Positions 1-7,686 of a stretch of 64,000 nt of DNA are shown piece by piece. This DNA comes from Sphingomonas telluris. Lineage in GTDB: Bacteria > Pseudomonadota > Alphaproteobacteria > Sphingomonadales > Sphingomonadaceae. The notes beneath the pieces are model-generated. The model worked only from the letters and a program-made list of their open reading frames with translations, had not been told where the DNA came from and did no database searches. Position numbers and translations under genes: made by a program. Positions within the stretch are counted from its first letter, which is position 1. The number at the start of each line of letters is the position of its first letter. The stretch spans positions 930,001 through 994,000 of the forward strand of contig NZ_JAKZHW010000001.1 of NCBI RefSeq assembly GCF_022568775.1, in the 5' to 3' direction.

Positions 1-2
1 CG

Positions 3-920
3 GTGAAGGCGGCTGAGGCGATCGCCGAGGCGTATTTCGAGCATGGCGTGAAGACCTTCAGCCTCGACACGCTCGAGGAGTTGGAGAAAATCGTCGAGGC
101 GACGTCGAAGGACGGTGTCCCCGCGACCGATCTCAATTTGCTTGTCCGCCTCCAGGTGAACAACGAGCATGCCAAGCTCAGCCTCGGTGCCAAGTTCGGC
201 GCACAGGCCGAGGACGTGAAGGCGCTTCTCTTCGCGACCCGCCAGGCGGCCGATGCCCTCGGCATCTGCTTCCACGTGGGCAGCCAGGCGATGAGCCCGG
301 CGGCCTACGCCGAGGCGATGGGCCGCGTTCGCGATGCGATCGTACAGGCCGCGGTCACCGTCGACATCGTCGATGTCGGAGGCGGCTTTCCGTCCTGGTA
401 TCCGGGCATGGAGCCTCCGCCGCTCGAGAACTACTTCGCCATCATCCACGAGAGCTTCGAGAAACTGCCGATAAGCTACTCGGCCGAGCTGTGGTGCGAG
501 CCGGGCCGTGCCCTGTGCGCCGAGTACAGCAGCATCGTCGTCCGCGTCGAAAAGCGTCGCGGCAGCGAGCTGTACATCAATGACGGCGCCTATGGTGCGT
601 TGTTCGACGCTGCGCACATCGGCTGGCGCTATCCGGTGCGGCTGCTACGCGACGAGGAATCGGACGTTCGGCCGATCGAGTTCAGCTTCTACGGCCCGAC
701 TTGCGACGATCTCGACCATATGGCTGGCCCGTTCGAGCTTCCGGCCGACGTTCAGGCCGGCGACTATATCGAGATCGGCATGCTCGGTGCCTATGGCTGC
801 GCCATGCGCACCGGCTTCAACGGCTTCGGTACGGAGCGGACGGAAATCGTCCAGGACGAGCCGATGGCCAGCCTTTATGCGGCCGTCGAGCACAGGCGCT
901 CGAACGTCGTAAAGCTGTAA
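3..920 (+). CDS. Type III PLP-dependent decarboxylase, ornithine decarboxylase-like (5' truncated by window edge)
   Basis: Alanine-racemase-fold decarboxylase that would make putrescine from ornithine (or cadaverine from lysine) in the cytoplasm. Visible motifs, numbered from the first in-frame codon in the window, are HVGSQ near 91-95, the phosphate-binding DVGGGFP near 125, EPGRAL near 167, PTCDDLD near 232 (its Cys belongs to the second subunit's active site) and the PLP-contacting GAYGCA near 262. Family members are about 390-400 residues and carry the PLP lysine near residue 60-70 in a YAVK-type motif. That part is missing, so the true start lies left of the window and the GTG at position 3 is internal. 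The deoxyhypusine-synthase-like gene downstream supports a polyamine role. Ornithine versus lysine preference cannot be told. Confidence 0.88.
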   Translation: MKAAEAIAEAYFEHGVKTFSLDTLEELEKIVEATSKDGVPATDLNLLVRLQVNNEHAKLSLGAKFGAQAEDVKALLFATRQAADALGICFHVGSQAMSPAAYAEAMGRVRDAIVQAAVTVDIVDVGGGFPSWYPGMEPPPLENYFAIIHESFEKLPISYSAELWCEPGRALCAEYSSIVVRVEKRRGSELYINDGAYGALFDAAHIGWRYPVRLLRDEESDVRPIEFSFYGPTCDDLDHMAGPFELPADVQAGDYIEIGMLGAYGCAMRTGFNGFGTERTEIVQDEPMASLYAAVEHRRSNVVKL

Positions 921-926
921 CCGTTT

Positions 927-954
927 CTCCCCTTCCGTTGCGACGGAAGGGGAG
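927..954 (+). promoter_or_regulatory. Strong intercistronic hairpin between the two polyamine genes
   Basis: A 12-bp perfect inverted repeat (CTCCCCTTCCGT and its complement) with a TGCG loop starts 6 bases after the decarboxylase stop. There is no T-run on the downstream side, so it is a poor intrinsic terminator. It may instead stabilise the upstream mRNA end or partly terminate. Confidence 0.5.
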
Positions 955-1066
955 CTAACCGCCGCGCGCGGCATTTTCGGGGTGAGGCTGTCCCCCGCAT
1001 GAAACGACATGCCCTTTTTGCTGAAGCCGGGCTCGACCGCGAGGCCGGCGCCTATTGGAGCATGAA

Positions 1067-2149
1067 ATGACGACCGATACGCTGAACAAGGTTCAGGACG
1101 CCGACCGGATCAACGATACCCGTAAGGCGGAACTGCTCGCGACGCCGATCGAGCACATCGACATCACCAAGTTCGACGCCCGCCCGATCATCGATTCGAT
1201 GGGCAAGATGAGCTTCACCAGCCGCGACCTGTCGCGCGCCACGGGCATCTACAACACGATGCTCGAGGACAAGGATTGCTCGATTATCCTGGTGATCGCG
1301 GGCTCGACCTCCGCCGGTGGCTGCATGGATCTCTACGCAGAGCTCGTGAAGTCCAACATGGTCGACGCGATCGTCGCCACCGGCGCCTCGATCGTCGACA
1401 TGGATTTCTTCGAAGCGCTTGGCCACAAGCACTACCAAGCCAATGAAATTCCTGACGATGATACGCTTCGGTCGCTCTACATCGACCGCATCTACGACAC
1501 GTACATCGACGAGCAGCAGCTTCAGGATTGCGACTTCACGATCGGCAAGATCGCCGACAGCCTGGAGCCGCGCGCCTACTCCAGCCGCGCGTTCATCCGC
1601 GAGATGGGCAAGTGGCTGAGCGAGGGCAACGCCAAGAAGCAGGGCAGCCTCGTGCAGCTCGCCTATGAGCATGACGTGCCGATCTTCTGCCCGGCGTTCG
1701 TCGACAGCTCCGCGGGCTTCGGGCTCGTGAAGCACCAGGTCGACGCCATGAAGCGCGGCGGCCACTACATGGTGCTCGACGCGATCGCGGACTTCCGTGA
1801 GCTGACCGACATCAAGATCAAGGCGGGCACCACTGGCCTGCTGATGATCGGCGGCGGCGTTCCGAAGAACTTCACGCAGGACACGGTCGTCTGCGCCGAG
1901 ATCCTCGGCCACGAGGATGTCGAGGTCCACAAGTATGCGGTGCAGATCACCGTTGCGGACGTCCGCGACGGCGCCTGCTCCTCCTCGACGCTTCAGGAAG
2001 CGGCGAGCTGGGGCAAGGTTTCGACCGCGATGGAGCAGATGGTGTTCGCCGAGGCGACCAGCGTCCTTCCGTTGCTCGCGTCTGACGCATGGCATCGCGG
2101 CGCTTGGCGCAATCGCGAGAAGCGGCGCTTCGCCAAGCTTTTCGACTAG
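1067..2149 (+). CDS. Deoxyhypusine synthase-family protein, probable homospermidine synthase
   Basis: 360-residue NAD-dependent aminobutyl-transferase of the deoxyhypusine synthase family. The visible family signatures are the nucleotide-binding stretch IVATGAS near 104-110, the GGGVPKNF motif near 265 and EAASWGKV near 310, whose Lys is the catalytic lysine of the family. Bacteria lack eIF5A, and bacterial homologues are known or proposed to make homospermidine or related polyamines. That role is an inference here, supported by the ornithine-decarboxylase-like gene just upstream. I chose the ATG at 1067 because GGAG lies 6 bases before it. A TTG at 1055 in the same frame has no such signal. 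The C-terminus (AWHRGAWRNREKRRFAKLF) is basic. A clear terminator follows. Confidence 0.88.
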   Translation: MTTDTLNKVQDADRINDTRKAELLATPIEHIDITKFDARPIIDSMGKMSFTSRDLSRATGIYNTMLEDKDCSIILVIAGSTSAGGCMDLYAELVKSNMVDAIVATGASIVDMDFFEALGHKHYQANEIPDDDTLRSLYIDRIYDTYIDEQQLQDCDFTIGKIADSLEPRAYSSRAFIREMGKWLSEGNAKKQGSLVQLAYEHDVPIFCPAFVDSSAGFGLVKHQVDAMKRGGHYMVLDAIADFRELTDIKIKAGTTGLLMIGGGVPKNFTQDTVVCAEILGHEDVEVHKYAVQITVADVRDGACSSSTLQEAASWGKVSTAMEQMVFAEATSVLPLLASDAWHRGAWRNREKRRFAKLFD

Positions 2150-2176
2150 GATTGCCAAGCGGTACGAAGTGAAGCA

Positions 2177-2207
2177 GCCTCCCCCTGGGAACAGGGGGAG
2201 GCTTTTT
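2177..2207 (+). terminator. Intrinsic terminator containing the next gene's ribosome-binding site
   Basis: Perfect 11-bp stem (GCCTCCCCCTG with its complement), GGAA loop, then five T. It lies 27 bases after the deoxyhypusine-synthase-like stop. The 3' arm holds GGGGGAGG, which is also the only Shine-Dalgarno sequence for the ATG at 2209. Confidence 0.85.
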
Positions 2208-2208
2208 C

Positions 2209-2673
2209 ATGCAGTACAGCCCAATTCTCGCGCCGGTCGTTGCACTGGTCGCGTGGACGCTCGTCATGCTGGTGTGGATGGCGATCGCACGCCGGGCAGC
2301 ATTCGCGAAACTCGGCATCAATTGGGGGACGATCCCGCGCGGCTCCCGGGGAGTGAACCTCGACGGGCGGGCGCCCGACGAGGCCCAATGGCCGTCCCAC
2401 AACTACAATCACCTCATGGAACAGCCCACGATCTTCTATGCGATCGCGCTGACCCTCGCGATGATGGATATGGGCCACGGCCTCAACTACTGGCTGGCCT
2501 GGGGCTATGTCGGGCTGCGCATGATCCACAGCATCGTGCAGTCGACCGTGAACATCGTGGCCATCCGGTTCCCGATCTTCGCTTTGGCCTCACTGTGCCT
2601 GCTGGCATTGACCGTGCACGCAGGCGCCCGGATCCTGCACGACTGCCTCGGTACCGGAGTTTTCGTGCACTAG
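2209..2673 (+). CDS. MAPEG-family membrane protein
   Basis: 154-residue integral membrane protein. Four hydrophobic segments are visible: about 6-28, 75-90, 93-112 and 118-142. The N-terminal helix followed by a polar loop (residues 40-70) containing HNYNHLMEQPTIFYA matches the MAPEG fold, in which the conserved N-x-x-EQ region binds glutathione or lipid. The substrate is unknown. The start codon comes 1 base after the T-run of a terminator, and the Shine-Dalgarno sequence sits in the terminator stem. The gene is therefore either read from a promoter inside the upstream CDS or expressed weakly by read-through. It ends tail to tail with the RlmD-like gene, the two stops sharing the bases CTAG. 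Confidence 0.8.
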   Translation: MQYSPILAPVVALVAWTLVMLVWMAIARRAAFAKLGINWGTIPRGSRGVNLDGRAPDEAQWPSHNYNHLMEQPTIFYAIALTLAMMDMGHGLNYWLAWGYVGLRMIHSIVQSTVNIVAIRFPIFALASLCLLALTVHAGARILHDCLGTGVFVH

Positions 2674-3842
2674 CGGCTGAAGGCCGCCGCAAGCTCCACG
2701 TGAGTCGACCAGCGAAACTGGCCGACCGGACGGACCCATTCGAGCGAATAGCCGCCGTCGACGAGCATCCTGGCGTCGCGGGCGAAGGTCGCCGGATTGC
2801 AGCTCTCGTAGGCGATCTTCCGAACGGCTGAGCCTGCAAGAGCATTCATCTGCTGCTCCGCTCCCGCCCTCGGGGGGTCGAGAACGACGGCGTCGAAGTT
2901 GTTGATTTCGCTAACGTCGAGCGGTCGACGATACAGATCGCGATGTTCGACCGCGATCGTGGAAGCCGCGCGCTTCAGCGCCAGCACGGCGTCACGCGAC
3001 GCCTCGGCCGCATAGACCTTCCCCTTCAGCGCAAGCGCGAACGTGCCGAGGCCAGCGAAGAGATCAGCTATCCTCTCTGCGTTCCCCACAGCCTCTCGGA
3101 CGCAGTCAACCAGCGCAGCCTCGCCGTCCGCCGTCGCCTGGAGAAATGCGCCGACGGGAAGAGTCACCGGCGTGCCCGACAGCGAGATCGTTGTCGGGAC
3201 AGGCTCGAAGAGCGTCTCTGGACCGAGACCCTGGTCGATCGACAGCCGCGCGAGCTTGTGGCGCTCGCAGAAGGCGGTCAGCGCCTCCATCGCCTGCAGT
3301 CCCTGCGGCTCAACGCCCTTCAGCATGACGTCAACGCCCTGATCGACCAGCGTCAGCTGCACCTCTCCCGTCCTCCGCGGCATCAGGAGACCCGCGATCA
3401 ATTCGCGCAGCGGACCGACCAACTCGACGAGTTCTGGCCTGAGGATATGGTTCTCGCGCATGTCCACGATGCGATGGGATTTGGCGGCGTTGAAGCCGAC
3501 GACAGCTCCTTTTCCGACTTTCAGCGCACGCAGCGTGGCTCGGCGGCGGCTGTTCGGGGGCGAGAGGTGCGGGACCCGAACCTCGGCCTGCAGATCGTGC
3601 TGGTCAAGCGCGGTCTCTAAGCGAGAGACGAGGTAGGATCGGTAGGCCTCGTCATCGACGTGCTGGAGCTGGCACCCACCGCACTCGGGAAAGTGCCGGC
3701 AAGGCGGCTTCTGATGGTGAGGCCCTGGTGTGAGGCTCCCATCGTCGGTGATCGTATCGCCCGGCACTCCGAACGGCACGTGACGCCCCGACGCGGTGAC
3801 ACCGTCTCCGCGGGCGGCAATCCGGACGACGTCCTCAGGCAT
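2670..3842 (-). CDS. RlmD/TrmA-like class I SAM RNA (uracil-5-)methyltransferase
   Basis: 390-residue enzyme expected to make 5-methyluridine in 23S rRNA or tRNA. From the N-terminus it has a short TRAM-like region, a cysteine cluster C48-x5-C54-x2-C57 (CRHFPECGGC), the SAM motif LFAGLGTFAL near 260, LDPPRAG near 320 and the catalytic ESCNPATFARD near 346. In E. coli RumA/RlmD a fourth cluster cysteine occurs in a QCPIL-type motif. The matching stretch here reads ENHILRPEL, so that ligand is missing. The start at 3842 overlaps the end of the NAD(P)HX repair gene by 8 bases, implying translational coupling. An extension to 3875 would overlap further and has no ribosome-binding site. It is the last gene of the minus-strand operon. 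Confidence 0.85.
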   Translation of the reverse strand: MPEDVVRIAARGDGVTASGRHVPFGVPGDTITDDGSLTPGPHHQKPPCRHFPECGGCQLQHVDDEAYRSYLVSRLETALDQHDLQAEVRVPHLSPPNSRRRATLRALKVGKGAVVGFNAAKSHRIVDMRENHILRPELVELVGPLRELIAGLLMPRRTGEVQLTLVDQGVDVMLKGVEPQGLQAMEALTAFCERHKLARLSIDQGLGPETLFEPVPTTISLSGTPVTLPVGAFLQATADGEAALVDCVREAVGNAERIADLFAGLGTFALALKGKVYAAEASRDAVLALKRAASTIAVEHRDLYRRPLDVSEINNFDAVVLDPPRAGAEQQMNALAGSAVRKIAYESCNPATFARDARMLVDGGYSLEWVRPVGQFRWSTHVELAAAFSR

Positions 3843-5202
3843 CGACGAGCGACAGAGCCTTCGGGATGGCCGCAATGAGATCGTCGGCGATCATGCTCGG
3901 ACCAGCGATCTCGGCCGCGCGGCCATGCAGCCAGACGGCGGCACAAGCAGCCTCGAACCCGTCGAGCGCGCGCGCACGCATGGCGGCGATCATTCCCGCG
4001 AGGACGTCGCCCGTTCCGGCGCTCGCGAGCCAAGCGGGTGCGGGCAGAGCGAAGCCGAGCCGCCCGTCATCCGCAGCCACCACCGTATCCGGCCCCTTGT
4101 AGACGACGACGGCGCCGGAGCGGCGCGCCGCTTCCAGCGCCCGATCGGCTTTCGAGCCTTCCAGCCTGCCGAAGAGGCGCTGAAACTCGCCTTCGTGGGG
4201 CGTGACGATAGCATTTTGGCCCCGCAGCCGCTCCGGATCGCCCAGGTGGGTGATGCCGTCAGCGTCGATCACCTTCGGAACATGCGACGTGAGCGCCATG
4301 GTAAGCACCTGCGGCAGGTTGCCCATCCCGGGGCCTACGAGCAGGCAGCCGATACGCTGGTCATTGATCTCGGCGGTGTCGGTCTGGACGATCGCAGACG
4401 GAAGACCGTCGATGCTGCGGGACGTGCTGACGCGCACATAGCCAGCACCGGACCGCGCCGCGGCCTTGGCCGCCAAGGCGATGGCGCCAGGCATTGTCCC
4501 GGCCAAGGCATGCACAAGCCCGCGGGAATATTTGTGCGCGTCGGGCTTCAGCGGCGCCAGCCGTGGTTGGCCGATCTCGGCCCACGCGCTCGTTGCATCA
4601 ACGCCGATGTCCGCCAGCACGACGCGACCGCATTTGTGGCTAGCCGGGAAGAGACGGTGGCACGGCTTCAGCGCCCCAAAGGTCACGGTCAGGTCGAAAT
4701 CCGGAACGGGACTTAGCTCGACGCCAGAGTCACTCTGTACTCCGCTCGGCAGGTCGCAGGCCACGCGCACGTGGGCTTCCGTCGCAAGCCTGGATAATAT
4801 CAAAACTACAATATCTTCCAGACCGCGCTTGAGGCCGGTTCCGAATAAAGCGTCAATCAGCAGCGGCGCGGATTTAGTCTCCTCACTGAGCGTCTCGACA
4901 TCACCTTCCCACTGATCGCGCGCCCATTTCGCGGCATCGCTCTTCGGTTCGCCGAGAGCGGCAATCCGAACAGGCACACCATGCTTCGCGAGGTGTCTTG
5001 CCGCGACGTAGCCGTCGCCGCCATTGTTGCCGGGCCCCACGAGAATAAGGATGGGCATCTTGCCTGCATAGAGGTAGGCGGCTTCTGCCAGTGCTGCGCC
5101 GGCCCGCTCCATAAGCGTTTCAACCGCAGTCCCAGCGTCGATCGCCTCCTGCTCGGCGGCAATCATTTGCGCTGTCGTGAGGATGGGGCGGTCGCCGGTC
5201 AT
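3835..5202 (-). CDS. nnr: Bifunctional NAD(P)H-hydrate epimerase / ADP-dependent NAD(P)H-hydrate dehydratase
   Basis: 455-residue two-domain repair enzyme that returns damaged NADHX/NADPHX to NAD(P)H. The N-terminal YjeF epimerase domain (about 1-210) contains GPGNNGGDGYVAARHL near 56-71. The C-terminal ribokinase-like dehydratase domain (about 225-455) contains VGPGMGN and the family signature AGTGDVLAGM near 415. The ATG at 5202 gives MTGDRPILTTAQM, the usual start of this family. It lies 10 bases after the ispE stop with AAGGCG upstream. A longer frame to 5301 would run back into ispE and is rejected. It sits in the operon between ispE and the RlmD-like gene, with overlap at its 3' end. 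Confidence 0.92.
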   Translation of the reverse strand: MTGDRPILTTAQMIAAEQEAIDAGTAVETLMERAGAALAEAAYLYAGKMPILILVGPGNNGGDGYVAARHLAKHGVPVRIAALGEPKSDAAKWARDQWEGDVETLSEETKSAPLLIDALFGTGLKRGLEDIVVLILSRLATEAHVRVACDLPSGVQSDSGVELSPVPDFDLTVTFGALKPCHRLFPASHKCGRVVLADIGVDATSAWAEIGQPRLAPLKPDAHKYSRGLVHALAGTMPGAIALAAKAAARSGAGYVRVSTSRSIDGLPSAIVQTDTAEINDQRIGCLLVGPGMGNLPQVLTMALTSHVPKVIDADGITHLGDPERLRGQNAIVTPHEGEFQRLFGRLEGSKADRALEAARRSGAVVVYKGPDTVVAADDGRLGFALPAPAWLASAGTGDVLAGMIAAMRARALDGFEAACAAVWLHGRAAEIAGPSMIADDLIAAIPKALSLVDA

Positions 5203-5212
5203 TGCGGGCGCC

Positions 5213-6016
5213 TTAGCGCAGATAGGTCGCCAGCTTCCACCATTCGCGCGGAACAGCGACAGATGCTGCATCGCGGGCCTCTTCGCTGTCGAACAAGGCA
5301 AAGCAGGTTGCCCCCGAGCCCGACATTCGCACTACTTCCGCGCCCTGCTGAACCGAAAGCCAGGCGAGCACTGCACCGACGAGCGGGACCATCGCAGTGG
5401 CGATCGGCTCAAGGTCGTTCCGGCCATCGCGCCAGTCGTCCAAGGATCCTTTGTCCTCACCGTTCCAGCGGGCGAACACCTCTCTGGTCGACACTTCGAC
5501 CCGTGGATTGATGAGCAGGACCGGCTTGCCGCTCACCCCTGCATCCGTAAGCTGGAGGTCGTCCCCTGCCCCATCCCCCCTCGCCGTCATGCTTAGGAGG
5601 CACGCGGGGACATCCGCGCCAAGCGTCGGCGCGATAGCCGCTGCATGCTTCGGATCGATCGCCCACAGTCGCGTCAGCAGGCGCAGGGTGGCGGCTGCAT
5701 CCGCCGACCCGCCCCCTATCCCGGATGCGACCGGCAAATTTTTGGTCAAAGCGAGCGCGGCACCGCCTTTGACGCCTGCGCGCTCCTGCAGGGCCTGCGC
5801 GGCGCGGAGCGCGAGATTTTCATCTGAAGAACCAAGATCCGAAACGAACGGACCGGATATCTTAAGCGAAAGATCATCGGCAGGCGTGACCGCCAAGCGG
5901 TCGCCGTCTGTGCAGAATGCGAAGATCGTCTCGATCCGATGCCGCCCATCGGGCAGCTTGCCGCGGACGTGGAGAGCAAGGTTCAGCTTGGCTGGAGCCG
6001 GCTCGACCAGTTCCAT
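5213..6016 (-). CDS. ispE: 4-diphosphocytidyl-2-C-methyl-D-erythritol kinase
   Basis: 267-residue GHMP kinase of the non-mevalonate isoprenoid pathway. It phosphorylates CDP-methylerythritol at the 2-hydroxyl, in the cytoplasm. It opens with the family start PAPAKLNLALHV, carries the ATP-loop PVASGIGGGSADAAA near 91-105 and ends with the GHMP C-terminal motif MSGSGATCFALF near 236. The ATG at 6016 overlaps the TGA of the upstream TPR gene (TGATG), which suggests translational coupling. No strong Shine-Dalgarno is needed or seen. A TTG one codon upstream is possible but less likely. Length is normal for the family. Confidence 0.95.
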   Translation of the reverse strand: MELVEPAPAKLNLALHVRGKLPDGRHRIETIFAFCTDGDRLAVTPADDLSLKISGPFVSDLGSSDENLALRAAQALQERAGVKGGAALALTKNLPVASGIGGGSADAAATLRLLTRLWAIDPKHAAAIAPTLGADVPACLLSMTARGDGAGDDLQLTDAGVSGKPVLLINPRVEVSTREVFARWNGEDKGSLDDWRDGRNDLEPIATAMVPLVGAVLAWLSVQQGAEVVRMSGSGATCFALFDSEEARDAASVAVPREWWKLATYLR

Positions 6017-7686
6017 CAAGGAGCGGCGCTCGCCGGCGTCAGGCCGGTCTCGAGCTTTGCCTTCACCCTCTGCGTGATCTCATCATCGCCCGTGATCAGG
6101 GCGGCCGACCAGGCGTAACGCGCCTCGAAGCGATTTCCGGCCTTGTACAGCGCGTCCCCGAGATGCTCGTGGATCTCGGCCTGCGTCGGATCGCCCTTGG
6201 CGGCGCGGGTCAGGATCTCGATCGCTTCGGCCGTACGCCCTCGCTTGTAGAGCGCCCAGCCGAGGGAATCCGTGATCGATGCGTCGTCCGGCGCGAGCGC
6301 ACTCGCCTTCCGGATCATCGCTTCGGCCGCATCCATGTTCTCGCCGCGCTCAAGCTGCGCATAACCGAGGAAGTTGAGGATGAGCGGCTCGTTAGGAGCC
6401 AATGCCAGCGCGGTGGTCAAAGCCGCGCGTGCCTCGGGCCAGCGATTGCCCTGCTCCAACGCGCTCGCCTGCAAGAGGAGCAAGGGCCAGCGATCTTCCG
6501 GCTTCGCGTTCGCGGCCAGCTGTAGGGCGCGATCGTAGGCCCCGGCCGCATCGCCGTAGCGCTTGAGCGCGGCAAAGGCGTCGCCGAGCCGCGCATAATC
6601 CGAAACGGCCGTCATCCCGGAATCGATGGCCCGCTGCGCCGCTTGCAGCGCTTCCTGGTCACGATCCGAGCCGATCAATGCACGAATTTCAGCATCCCGA
6701 GCCTGCGGCGCGAGCGGGTCGCTGTTCGGCACGGTCCGGAGAACGGCTAGTGCTTCAGGCGTACGGTCGCGGCGGTCGAGCAAAGCCCCCAGCATCACAG
6801 CCACCGCACTGTTATCGGGGGCCGCAAAGCGAGCGACCTGTGAGAATGACACCGGAAGCGTCGGATTGCGCAGCCGGTTGAGCTCGGCGGCGAGCACGAT
6901 CAGCACCTCGGCGAAGGCTTCACGGCTATTGTCGACGCGCAGGTTGTCGGCTTTGCCTTGGAGCACCCCCTCCCGAGCGCGGTCCGCCTCCGTTCCGAGA
7001 TCGTCCAACAGGGCAACGGCGCGAGCGCGGTCCCCCGCAGCCAGGTAGCCGTCCGCGAAAGCGATCCTGAGGCGCATGTCGCGGCCGCCGGCAACCTTCA
7101 GCGCCTGGGTGACATAAGGCTCGGCCTCGGCCGACCGCCTGAACTTCAGCAGAATAAGTGCGCGATGCTCGGGCCCGAGCGCAGCAAGCAGGTTGGGCGC
7201 TGCGAGAGTGTCGAGCGCCGACAAAGCTCCTGCCTGATTCCCGGCGTCCGCAGCCGCCCAAGCCTGCACGAAGGGCTTGAGAAAACCGAAGTCCGTCGCA
7301 TCCGTCCCGCCCTGCAGCAAAGCCAAAGCACGTGCGGTGTCGTTGGAGCGAAGCGCATCCGCCACCAGCAGCATGCGCGCCTCGCTGGGCAAGGACGCTG
7401 CCGGCATGCTCTTTGACAGCCTCAGCGCCAGCTTCATGTCCCCGGCGCTGATGGCCTGCGAGACGGCCTCCTTGGCGACCGTCGGGTTCGCAACGCTCGT
7501 ATCGACGAGCTGCGCCAGAAGCTGCGCTGAGCGCGCATGGTTTCCGTCGATCGCGGCTGCGCGGGCTTCCAAATAGACGCGGCCCGGATCCAGGCGGCTG
7601 AACGCCGCGGCGGGCGTCGGCACAAGCGCCGCGACAGCGACCGAAGCGATCAGCAGGCTACATGTTCGGGTAATTCGGCCCTCCAC
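6016..7686 (-). CDS. Exported TPR-repeat protein
   Basis: About 556 residues. The likely GTG start at 7686 gives a signal peptide (basic EGRITR, then CSLLIASVAVAALVPTPAAAF) and overlaps the ETF-ubiquinone oxidoreductase 3' end by 29 bases. Helical tetratricopeptide repeats fill the rest. The clearest are in the last 200 residues, for example ANAKPEDRWPLLLLQASALE and PNEPLILNFLGYAQLERGEN, the latter typical of outer-membrane-associated TPR scaffolds. No enzyme motif is present. Similar proteins sit next to ispE in many sphingomonads, so this is a conserved neighbourhood rather than a functional clue. GTG at 7689 is an alternative start. Confidence 0.75.
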   Translation of the reverse strand: MEGRITRTCSLLIASVAVAALVPTPAAAFSRLDPGRVYLEARAAAIDGNHARSAQLLAQLVDTSVANPTVAKEAVSQAISAGDMKLALRLSKSMPAASLPSEARMLLVADALRSNDTARALALLQGGTDATDFGFLKPFVQAWAAADAGNQAGALSALDTLAAPNLLAALGPEHRALILLKFRRSAEAEPYVTQALKVAGGRDMRLRIAFADGYLAAGDRARAVALLDDLGTEADRAREGVLQGKADNLRVDNSREAFAEVLIVLAAELNRLRNPTLPVSFSQVARFAAPDNSAVAVMLGALLDRRDRTPEALAVLRTVPNSDPLAPQARDAEIRALIGSDRDQEALQAAQRAIDSGMTAVSDYARLGDAFAALKRYGDAAGAYDRALQLAANAKPEDRWPLLLLQASALEQGNRWPEARAALTTALALAPNEPLILNFLGYAQLERGENMDAAEAMIRKASALAPDDASITDSLGWALYKRGRTAEAIEILTRAAKGDPTQAEIHEHLGDALYKAGNRFEARYAWSAALITGDDEITQRVKAKLETGLTPASAAP

